Positions 1 to 4,603 of a stretch of DNA of 5,096 nt are shown piece after piece. The first letter of the stretch is position 1. Each line of letters starts with the position of its first letter. A program made the position numbers and the translations under genes. This DNA is from an uncultured Solirubrobacter sp. (GTDB lineage: Bacteria > Actinomycetota > Thermoleophilia > Solirubrobacterales > Solirubrobacteraceae): the NCBI GenBank assembly GCA_937871635.1, contig CALMNS010000406.1, forward strand, positions 1-5,096. Reading direction: 5' to 3'. The notes below the pieces were generated by a model that was not told where the DNA came from, ran no database searches, and worked only from the letters and a program-made list of their open reading frames with translations.

Positions 1-409
1 CGTCGGGCGGGTTGCCGAGTATGGCCTCGATCGGCGTGGCCAGGCCGACCTTGCCGCCGTACTCGCCGACCGACTCGGAGATCGCCCCGGCGTTGGCCGG
101 CCGGCCCTGGGCGTCGGGGCAGTAGATCGGCGAGCCCGAGAACCCGGGCCCGAGGCCCGTCGCGTCGATCGCCGGCCCGGAGACGGAGATCAGGATCCGC
201 GGGCCGTCCGAGGCCGGCTCGCCCTCGATGACGTCGAGCACCTCGACGTCGAAGGCCACCGGCTCGACCCCCCGGATCACCGAGAGGGCAGAGCACTTCA
301 TGCCTGACCGGACCTCAGTGAGCGGGAGCGTCGGATCGGCCGCCCGCGCGGGCGCCGCGAGCAGCAGGAGGGCGAGCAGACCCACCGCGAGAAGCCGGGC
401 ACCGAGCAA
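1..409 (-). CDS. Secreted SpoIVB/S55-like serine peptidase domain protein, N-terminal part
   Basis: Reading leftwards from TTG at 409-407, 136 codons stay open to the window edge, so the C-terminus is missing. Residues 1-24 look like a Sec signal peptide: an Arg at 5, a Leu/Ala-rich core at 6-19 and an APARAA cleavage-type ending. The mature part has a P-L-(T/S)-E-V-R-x-G-M-K-C segment (residues 29-39), then GPGFSGSPIY at 87-96. This resembles the GMSGSP active-site motif of SpoIVB (MEROPS S55, Pfam PF05580), with Ser91 the likely nucleophile by analogy with GxSGxP peptidases. A GEYGGKVGLATPIEAIL stretch follows at 115-131, also seen in this family. In Bacillus SpoIVB cleaves SpoIVFA during sporulation; related exported proteins in non-sporulating actinobacteria have no clear role, so activity is inferred. 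TTG was chosen because the signal peptide begins there and a TACGCT hexamer lies 9 bases upstream. GTG at 385-383 would leave a much shorter signal peptide. Confidence 0.8.
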   Translation of the reverse strand, partial: MLGARLLAVGLLALLLLAAPARAADPTLPLTEVRSGMKCSALSVIRGVEPVAFDVEVLDVIEGEPASDGPRILISVSGPAIDATGLGPGFSGSPIYCPDAQGRPANAGAISESVGEYGGKVGLATPIEAILGNPPD

Positions 410-418
410 GGGAGCGGG

Positions 419-424
419 AGCGTA
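419..424 (-). promoter_or_regulatory. Candidate -10 element of the S55-like gene
   Basis: On the minus strand TACGCT lies 9 bases before the TTG start, with no purine-rich ribosome site between. This fits a leaderless or near-leaderless transcript. No convincing -35 hexamer is visible, and read-through from the tRNA gene just upstream is also possible. Confidence 0.4.
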
Positions 425-455
425 GCGCGGGGGCCGGAGGTGCGGATCTGACCAG

Positions 456-528
456 TTGGGGAGCCAGGACTTGAACCCGGGCCTGGGCATCCAAAGTGCC
501 CCGTGCACGCCAGCTACACCACTCCCCA
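456..528 (-). tRNA. tRNA-Gln (anticodon UUG)
   Basis: The 73-nt gene folds as a full cloverleaf on the minus strand. The acceptor stem TGGGGAG (528-522) pairs with CTCCCCA (463-457), the D stem is GTGT/GCAC, and the anticodon stem GGGCA/TGCCC encloses the loop CTTTGGA. The T arm is CCGGG-TTCAAGT-CCTGG with one G-T pair, and the discriminator base is A. Positions 34-36 of the loop read TTG, hence Gln decoding CAA (and CAG by wobble). CCA is not encoded. The first pair is U1-A72, a known recognition feature for bacterial GatCAB, so Gln-tRNA here is probably made by transamidation of Glu-tRNA(Gln); the GatCAB genes are not in the window. The tRNA lies 46 bases upstream of the S55-like gene on the same strand, and its 5' end faces the divergent HNH gene. 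Confidence 0.95.
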
Positions 529-538
529 GCGCGCCGCA

Positions 539-544
539 ATCGTA
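539..544 (-). promoter_or_regulatory. Candidate -10 element of tRNA-Gln
   Basis: The minus strand reads TACGAT, identical to the hexamer preceding glmU, 10 bases before the mature tRNA 5' end. A weak TTCGTG (563-568, minus) lies 18 bases further upstream as a possible -35 and overlaps the SOS-type palindrome. The hexamer is convincing by position; the -35 is doubtful. Confidence 0.5.
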
Positions 545-564
545 CCACCGTTCCGTCCGGGACA

Positions 565-578
565 CGAACTAATGTTCG
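565..578. promoter_or_regulatory. LexA/SOS-box-like operator before the HNH gene
   Basis: The sequence CGAAC-TAAT-GTTCG is a palindrome with perfect 5-bp arms and a 4-bp spacer. It matches the Gram-positive LexA operator core GAAC-N4-GTTC (Cheo box in Bacillus; CGAAC-N4-GTTCG in actinobacteria). The outer flanking bases do not extend the symmetry to the mycobacterial TCGAAC/GTTCGA form. It covers the candidate -10 hexamer of the HNH gene (TAATGT, 570-575), so a bound repressor would block initiation. LexA itself is not in the window, so regulation is inferred from the site. Confidence 0.7.
570..575 (+). promoter_or_regulatory. Candidate -10 element of the HNH gene, inside the SOS-type operator
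   Basis: TAATGT lies 8 bases before the ATG at 584, which would give a nearly leaderless mRNA. It falls wholly within the palindrome at 565-578, the usual arrangement for LexA repression. No good -35 hexamer is visible 16-18 bases upstream. Confidence 0.45.
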
Positions 579-583
579 CATGA

Positions 584-1324
584 ATGGGACGGCCGTTGGT
601 CACCTTCACGGAGACGGAGCTGCGAGCGGCGGTCGCCTCCTCCCGGTCGTTCGCCGAGACGCTGCGGCGCCTGGGGATGCGGGCCGCCGGCGGCAATCAC
701 CGGACCGCCCGCAAGTACACCGAGCGCTGGGGGATCTCGACCGATCACTTCGATCCCTACGCGAGCTCGCGCGGACCCCGCCGGGTGACGCCGCTTGAGG
801 CCATCCTGGTCGAGGGCTCGGGCTACAGCCGCGGCCATCTCAAGCGGCGGCTGCTCGAAGAAGGGGTCAAGGAGGGCCGCTGCGAGCTCTGCGGTCAAGG
901 CGAGGAGTGGCGCGGGCGCCGGATGTCGCTCATCCTCGACCACGTCAACGGCGTGCACGACGACCACCGCCTGGAGAACCTGCGGATCGTCTGCCCGAAC
1001 TGCAATGCGACGCTCGAGACGCACTGCGGCAAGCAGCTGCGCCGTCGGTTCCCCCCGCGGCCCTGCCTCCTCTGCGCCGGTGAGTTCGAACCGAAGTACG
1101 AGTCGCAGCGCTACTGCTCGCTCGCCTGCGGATCCCGGCGGGTCCGCGGCTACCAGCCGCGGCCGGAGCTCCGGCGGGCGGAGCGGCCGCCGTACGACGA
1201 GCTGATCGCCGAGATCGAGTCCGTGGGGTACGAGGCGGTCGGCCGGCGCTTCGGCCTCTCCGGCAATGCGGTGCGGAAGTGGCGCCGCGTCTACGAGCTC
1301 GAGCGGAGGGAGGACGCCGCCTGA
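584..1324 (+). CDS. HNH endonuclease with flanking helix-turn-helix segments
   Basis: This 246-residue protein has the build of free-standing HNH endonucleases. An N-terminal helix-turn-helix-like segment (about 8-56, SFAETLRRLGMRAAGGNHRT region) is followed by the HNH core at 100-150. The core shows Cys100-x2-Cys103, LDHVNG with Asp119/His120, RLENLRIVCPNC with Asn132, and Cys137-x2-Cys140, the four Cys being expected to hold structural zinc. The residue after the last Cys pair is Asn141 rather than the usual His; His147 in THCGK may supply that function. A second zinc-ribbon-like patch (Cys161, Cys164, Cys178, Cys182) precedes a C-terminal helix-turn-helix (about 204-238, YEAVGRRFGLSGNAVRKW). 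It probably nicks or cuts DNA with a divalent metal; the target is unknown. ATG at 584 was chosen because it opens the conserved N-terminus and follows a -10-like hexamer. The operator at 565-578 suggests SOS induction. No transposase, intron or methylase is adjacent. Confidence 0.88.
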   Translation: MGRPLVTFTETELRAAVASSRSFAETLRRLGMRAAGGNHRTARKYTERWGISTDHFDPYASSRGPRRVTPLEAILVEGSGYSRGHLKRRLLEEGVKEGRCELCGQGEEWRGRRMSLILDHVNGVHDDHRLENLRIVCPNCNATLETHCGKQLRRRFPPRPCLLCAGEFEPKYESQRYCSLACGSRRVRGYQPRPELRRAERPPYDELIAEIESVGYEAVGRRFGLSGNAVRKWRRVYELERREDAA

Positions 1325-1341
1325 GCGCCTCCACGCTCCTC

Positions 1342-1347
1342 TACGAT
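1342..1347 (+). promoter_or_regulatory. Candidate -10 element of glmU
   Basis: TACGAT lies 6 bases before the GTG start, so transcription beginning 7 bases downstream would start exactly on the GTG. No ribosome-binding sequence lies between, which favours a leaderless mRNA. It sits in the 29-bp gap after the HNH stop, so glmU need not depend on HNH transcription. No clear -35 was found. Confidence 0.55.
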
Positions 1348-1353
1348 GCCCCG

Positions 1354-2763
1354 GTGAGCGCGCCGACCGTCGTGATCCTCGCCGCCGGGGAGGGGACCCG
1401 GATGCGGTCGCGGACGCCGAAGGTGCTCCATCCGTTGTGCGGGCGACCGTTGATCCTGTGGCCGGTGCTGGCCGCGCTCGAGGCCGGGGCGGCGAAGGTG
1501 GTGGTCGTCGACAACCCGACGCGGCGGCTGGCCGAGGTGCTGCCCGAGGGGGTGGAGGTGGCCGTCCAGGCCGAGCCCCGCGGGACGGGCGACGCAGTGC
1601 GCGCGGCGGCGGAGCACGTCGACCCGGGCGCCCCGGTGGTCGTCCTGATGGGCGACGTCCCGCTGATCGCCCCGGCGACCATCGCCGCGCTGGTCGACGC
1701 CCACGACGGGGCCGGGGCCACCGTGGCGACGATGGAGCTCGACGATCCGGCCGGCTACGGGCGGGTCGTGCGGGCGTCCGACGGGTCGGTCGCGCGGATC
1801 GTGGAGACGAAGGTCGCCGGCGACGCCACGCCGGACGAGCTGGCGCTCCGCGAGGTCAACACGGGGGTCTACGCCTTCGACGGGGGCGCGCTGCTCGAGG
1901 CCCTCGAGCGCGTCGAGCCGGCCAACGCCCAGGGCGAGTACTACCTGCCCGACGCCCTGCCCGTCCTGCGGGCCGGTGGGCGCGAGGTCCGCGCCCACCT
2001 CGTCGAGGACGCGGCGCTCACCCTCGGCGTCAACGACCGCGTCGACCTCGCCGCGATCCGGGCGCTCGCCCAGGGGCGCATCCACGCCGCCCACGCCCGC
2101 GCGGGGGTGACCGTGGTGGACCCGGGCTCGACCCTGATCGACGCGGGGGTCCGCATCGGCCAGGACACGACGATCGAGCCGTCGTCCTTCCTGCGCGGCG
2201 AGACGACGGTCGGGGAGGGGTGCGTCGTGGGGCCGTTGACCACCCTCGTCGACACGCGGCTCGGCGACGGGGTGACCGTGCCGCACTCCTACCTGGTCGA
2301 GGCGCAGGTCGCCGACGGCGCCAGCGTCGGCCCGTTCGCCTACCTGCGGCCGGGCGCGGAGCTCGCCGAGCGGGCCAAGGCGGGGACCTTCGTCGAGATC
2401 AAGAACTCGCGCATCGGGGCGGAGACCAAGGTGCCCCACCTCTCCTACATCGGGGACGCCGACGTCGGCCCGCAGACGAACATCGGCGCGGGCAACATCA
2501 CGGCGAACTACGACGGCCGCCGCAAGCACCGCACGACGATCGGCGCGAACGTCCGGACGAGCAGCAACACCGTGTTCGTCGCGCCGGTGACGGTCGGCGA
2601 CCGGGCCTACACCGGGGCGGGCTCGACGATCACCGAGGACGTCCCGCCCGGGGCCCTGGGCATCGCCCGTGCGCGGCAGGTCAACCGCCCGGGCTACGCC
2701 GAGCGGCGCGAGGCGGGCGCCGCCGACCCGCCCACCGGCGTCCGCGCCGAGCGCGGAGACTGA
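1354..2763 (+). CDS. glmU: Bifunctional GlmU: GlcN-1-P acetyltransferase / GlcNAc-1-P uridylyltransferase
   Basis: GlmU acetylates glucosamine-1-phosphate with acetyl-CoA and then joins the product to UTP, giving UDP-GlcNAc for peptidoglycan in the cytoplasm. The 469-residue protein has normal length and both domains. The uridylyltransferase half (about 1-225) shows LAAGEGTRM (9-17), Lys23, Gln72, GTGD (77-80, with Asp where E. coli has His), metal ligand Asp101 in GDVP, EVNTG with Asn169, GEYYLPD (194-200) and metal ligand Asn227. The left-handed beta-helix half (about 250-440) carries hexapeptide repeats and the acetyltransferase residues Arg332, Lys350, His361, Tyr365, Asn376, Asn385 and Lys391. 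Each matches the E. coli position minus one or two. GTG at 1354 was chosen because VVILAAGEGTRM follows within a few residues and a -10-like TACGAT precedes it; the upstream in-frame ATG at 1279 lies inside the HNH gene. The last 25 or so residues are a variable charged tail. prs follows, an order common in bacteria. Confidence 0.97.
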   Translation: MSAPTVVILAAGEGTRMRSRTPKVLHPLCGRPLILWPVLAALEAGAAKVVVVDNPTRRLAEVLPEGVEVAVQAEPRGTGDAVRAAAEHVDPGAPVVVLMGDVPLIAPATIAALVDAHDGAGATVATMELDDPAGYGRVVRASDGSVARIVETKVAGDATPDELALREVNTGVYAFDGGALLEALERVEPANAQGEYYLPDALPVLRAGGREVRAHLVEDAALTLGVNDRVDLAAIRALAQGRIHAAHARAGVTVVDPGSTLIDAGVRIGQDTTIEPSSFLRGETTVGEGCVVGPLTTLVDTRLGDGVTVPHSYLVEAQVADGASVGPFAYLRPGAELAERAKAGTFVEIKNSRIGAETKVPHLSYIGDADVGPQTNIGAGNITANYDGRRKHRTTIGANVRTSSNTVFVAPVTVGDRAYTGAGSTITEDVPPGALGIARARQVNRPGYAERREAGAADPPTGVRAERGD

Positions 2764-2821
2764 GATGACCTCCGAGATGACCTCCGAGATCACCTCCGAG
2801 GTGGCCTCGACGGTGGCGTCG
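2762..2821 (+). repeat. 12-bp tandem repeat, five decaying units, between glmU and prs
   Basis: Units of GAGATGACCTCC start at 2762 and 2774 (identical), then 2786 (one mismatch), 2798 and 2810 (increasingly diverged). The first unit overlaps the glmU stop codon. The period is a multiple of three, and the repeats are open in the prs frame, where they would encode MTSE-MTSE-ITSE-VAST-VAS. They may be an upstream spacer of the prs promoter or, if ATG at 2765 is used, an N-terminal extension of Prs. Confidence 0.85.
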
Positions 2822-2832
2822 CCCGGCGCGCG

Positions 2833-2838
2833 TACACT
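2833..2838 (+). promoter_or_regulatory. Candidate -10 element of prs
   Basis: TACACT lies 7 bases before the GTG at 2846, the same geometry as at glmU and again without a ribosome-binding sequence between. It supports a leaderless start there. No good -35 is visible. Confidence 0.5.
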
Positions 2839-2845
2839 CCCGCTC

Positions 2846-3868
2846 GTGAGCGCGCTGGACCAGTCGCCCGCCGCGTCGTCCGTTCTGACCCTGGGCTCCG
2901 AGAAGTCCCTGATGGTCTTCTCGGGCCGCGCGAACCCAGCGCTGGCCCACCGGATCGCCGGCAAGCTCAACGTCGAGCTCGGCGGCGTGACGCTCAAGAC
3001 GTTCGCCGACGGCGAGGTCTACTGCCGCTACGAGGAGTCGATCCGCGGCGCGGACGTCTTCATCGTCCAGCCGACCTGCGCCAACCCGGAGACGGGCATC
3101 ACCCCGAACGACGCCCTGATGGAGCTTCTGCTGATGATCGACGCGGCGGTCGGCGCCTCCGCGCACCGCGTCATCGCGGTCACGCCCTGGTTCGGCTACT
3201 CCCGCCAGGACAAGAAGTCCGCGCCGCGCGAGCCGATCTCCGCCCGGCTGGTGGCGCGCGCGATCGAGACGGCGGGGGCGGACCGGGTCCTGACCATGGA
3301 CCTCCACGCGGGCCAGATCCAGGGCTTCTTCCAGAAGCCCGTGGACCACATGACCGCGCTGTTCATGCTCACCCAGTACTTCATCGACCAGCAGCTCGAG
3401 GACATGGTGGTCGTCTCGCCGGACGCGGGGCGGGTGAAGCTGGCCAAGAACTTCGCGTCGAAGATCGGCGCCGAGCTGGCCATCCTCAACAAGGAGCGCC
3501 CCGCCCAGCAGGTCGCCGAGATCGGCTACGTGATCGGCGACGTCCAGGGCCGCACCGCGATCCTCGTCGACGACATGATCGGCACCGCCGGCACCCTGAT
3601 GGCCGCCGCCCAGACCGTGATGGACGAGGGCGCCGCCCGGGTGTTCGCCGCCGCCACGCACGGGGTCTTCTCCGGCAACGCCTACGCCAACCTGGCCGCC
3701 TCCCCGTTCGAGCAGATCGTCGTGACGGACACCATCCCGATCAAGCGCGGGGCGCCGGAGAAGATCCAGGTGCTCTCGTGCGCCGACCTGCTCACCGACT
3801 CGATCCGCCGGATCTTCACCGACGACTCGGTGTCCGAGGTCTTCGGCGGGGAGAACCAGCTCTTCTGA
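2846..3868 (+). CDS. prs: Ribose-phosphate pyrophosphokinase (PRPP synthetase)
   Basis: Prs transfers pyrophosphate from ATP to ribose-5-phosphate, giving PRPP for purine, pyrimidine, NAD, His and Trp synthesis. The 340-residue product is a complete class I enzyme. MVFSGRANPALA (23-34) opens the first phosphoribosyltransferase fold, and FADGEVYCRYEESIRGADVFIVQ (53-75) follows. YSRQDKK (118-124) belongs to the ATP site. The family signature DLHAGQIQGFF starts at 152, with catalytic His154. The flexible loop is NKERP (215-219), keeping the Lys and Arg of the usual KRR-type loop but with Glu between them. The ribose-5-phosphate loop is VDDMIGTAGT (241-250). GTG at 2846 was preferred because of the TACACT 7 bases upstream. 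ATG at 2765, 6 bases after GGAG (2755-2758), would add 27 low-complexity residues and cannot be excluded. It lies 82 bp after glmU and probably has its own promoter. Confidence 0.96.
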   Translation: MSALDQSPAASSVLTLGSEKSLMVFSGRANPALAHRIAGKLNVELGGVTLKTFADGEVYCRYEESIRGADVFIVQPTCANPETGITPNDALMELLLMIDAAVGASAHRVIAVTPWFGYSRQDKKSAPREPISARLVARAIETAGADRVLTMDLHAGQIQGFFQKPVDHMTALFMLTQYFIDQQLEDMVVVSPDAGRVKLAKNFASKIGAELAILNKERPAQQVAEIGYVIGDVQGRTAILVDDMIGTAGTLMAAAQTVMDEGAARVFAAATHGVFSGNAYANLAASPFEQIVVTDTIPIKRGAPEKIQVLSCADLLTDSIRRIFTDDSVSEVFGGENQLF

Positions 3869-4206
3869 GCGGGGCCGGGATCGGCCCCGGCGGGGCGGGA
3901 AGCGCGGCCGCCGAGCTCGCCGAGCTGCTCGGCCTCTCCGACGACGAGCTCCTCGCCGTCCTGGACGCCGACCCCCTCGCCGTGGTCGCCGGCGACCTCG
4001 ACGACAAGCCCGAGCTGCCGATCCTGCGCGCCCTGCTCGCCGAGGCCGAGGAGCGCGCAGGCGCGCCCGTGCTCCGGCGCTGGGTGCGGCGCGAGGGGCC
4101 GGCCGGGCGGCCGATCGACCTGCTGCTGGCGCGCGACTTCGCCGGCTTCGAGGACGCGCTGGCCACCCTCGCCGAGCGCGGCTTCCTTCTCCGCGGCGGC
4201 GGCTAG
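3865..4206 (+). CDS. Small uncharacterised protein, possibly Xre-MbcA-ParS (DUF2384)-like
   Basis: An open frame with strong G/C third-position bias ends at TAG 4204-4206. No ATG, GTG or TTG lies in frame between 3781 and 3981. The listed start is CTG at 3865, which shares CTGA with the prs stop and has GGGGAG (3848-3853) 11 bases upstream; the alternatives are GTG 3778 (91-bp overlap with prs) and GTG 3982 (74 residues). As listed it is 113 residues, soluble and acidic. ELAELLGLSDDELLAVLDAD (17-36) could be a degenerate helix-turn-helix. VLRRWVRREGPAGRPIDLLLARDF (69-92) resembles the RRWL-x-GRxPLDLL pattern of the MbcA/ParS toxin-binding domain, and ALATLAERG follows. That link is a weak pattern-based inference, and no partner RES-type toxin is adjacent. 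It is probably translated from prs mRNA. Confidence 0.6.
   Translation: MSGAGIGPGGAGSAAAELAELLGLSDDELLAVLDADPLAVVAGDLDDKPELPILRALLAEAEERAGAPVLRRWVRREGPAGRPIDLLLARDFAGFEDALATLAERGFLLRGGG
3871..3888 (+). repeat. GC-rich inverted repeat just after the prs stop
   Basis: GGGGCCG (3871-3877) and CGGCCCC (3882-3888) are perfect 7-bp arms around the loop GGAT, starting 2 bases after the prs stop. No T-run follows. It could be a U-tract-less terminator or pause site for prs, or an mRNA stability element. It lies inside the first codons of the downstream gene if CTG 3865 is its start. Confidence 0.4.
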
Positions 4207-4212
4207 CTAAAG

Positions 4213-4225
4213 AGGGCGAAGCCCT
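4213..4225. terminator. Small hairpin between convergent genes, candidate bidirectional terminator
   Basis: AGGGC-GAA-GCCCT forms a 5-bp stem with a 3-base loop at the meeting point of two convergent genes, and it overlaps the stop codon of the DUF4235-type gene. On the minus strand it is followed by CTTTAG, only a short T-run, and on the plus strand by ACTTCTCT. The stem is short, so termination rests mainly on position. Confidence 0.4.
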
Positions 4226-4502
4226 ACTTCTCTGGGTCCGCCCGCTCCTTGCCGGGCCAGACCCCGGTCAGGTACTCCCAGCCCTGCGCGCCGTTGCGGT
4301 CGACGATCACCCGCACCGTGCGCAGGATCACGCCCTGGACCGCGGCGGCGACGAGCAGCTTGGGCCAGTTCGTCTCCTTGACGGTCGCGTCCGGCGGCTC
4401 CTCGTCGTCGATCTTCGTCCACACCCAGTTGAAGATCTTCTTGGCGATCTGCCCCGCGAGCAGGCCCATGATGATGCCGAACGGCTTGTAGATGGCGCCC
4501 AT
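4224..4502 (-). CDS. DUF4235 family small membrane protein
   Basis: The 92-residue product fits the actinobacterial DUF4235 family in size and pattern. YKPFGIIMGLLAG at 5-17 begins a first membrane segment (about 7-25). A hydrophilic linker follows (DDEEPPDATVKETNW, 32-46), then a second membrane segment (about 48-66, KLLVAAAVQGVILRTVRVIV). The end is a family-like DRNGAQGWEYLTGVWPG stretch (68-84) and a charged tail. The family's function is unknown; it is probably an integral membrane protein with both ends on the same side. ATG at 4502-4500 was chosen because it places YKPFG near the N-terminus, as usual in the family. Earlier in-frame codons up to 4595 encode a Pro/Gly-rich stretch unlike a protein N-terminus. 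A TAAGGT hexamer lies 8 bases upstream. The gene converges with its left neighbour (17 bp between stops) and diverges from the gene at 4604. Confidence 0.82.
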   Translation of the reverse strand: MGAIYKPFGIIMGLLAGQIAKKIFNWVWTKIDDEEPPDATVKETNWPKLLVAAAVQGVILRTVRVIVDRNGAQGWEYLTGVWPGKERADPEK

Positions 4503-4510
4503 TGGCGCGG

Positions 4511-4516
4511 ACCTTA
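4511..4516 (-). promoter_or_regulatory. Candidate -10 element of the DUF4235-type gene
   Basis: The minus strand reads TAAGGT 8 bases before the ATG. The same bases could instead act as a weak AAGG ribosome site, so this is less certain than the glmU and prs examples. A C-run/G-run inverted repeat lies directly upstream (about 4517-4537). Confidence 0.3.
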
Positions 4517-4592
4517 CCCCCTGGACCGGGGGGAGAACCGCCGCCCCAGGAGTTCCGCCCGGCGGTCGGTCGAGTCGCGCCGCCGGATGGGC

Positions 4593-4598
4593 CATACT
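4593..4598 (+). promoter_or_regulatory. Candidate -10 element of the gene at 4604
   Basis: CATACT lies 5 bases before the ATG at 4604 and matches TATAAT at four of six positions. The overlapping TACTGT (4595-4600) is a poorer fit in both match and spacing. No ribosome-binding sequence precedes the ATG, which again favours a leaderless message. Confidence 0.4.
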
Positions 4599-4603
4599 GT
4601 CCC

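Noticed and set aside
228..425. A 65-codon plus-strand frame at the left end
   Set aside because: It is antisense to the S55-like gene and Ser/Arg/Ala-rich without any motif.
1084..1091. Palindrome GTTCGAAC as a second SOS-type site
   Set aside because: It lacks the 4-bp spacer and arm order of a LexA operator, and it lies within the zinc-ribbon coding region of the HNH gene.
456..1324. A tRNA-targeted integrative element carrying the HNH gene
   Set aside because: The HNH gene is at the 5' side of the tRNA. I see no integrase and no direct repeat of the tRNA 3' end within the window.
1266..2768. A 500-codon plus-strand frame overlapping glmU
   Set aside because: It is a +1/+2 shadow of glmU, almost entirely Arg/Gly/Ala/Pro, and its start lies inside the HNH gene.
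2762..2821. CRISPR-like array
   Set aside because: The repeats are 12 bp with no unique spacers and decay steadily, so this is a simple tandem duplication.
1291..2997. A 568-codon open frame on the minus strand across glmU and the start of prs
   Set aside because: It is antisense to two unmistakable genes, its composition (Arg/Asp/Val/Gly-rich repetition) is typical of high-GC shadows, and it has no recognisable motif.
2681..3661. A 326-codon minus-strand frame opposite prs
   Set aside because: It is a shadow of prs, with no domain pattern and no plausible start signal.
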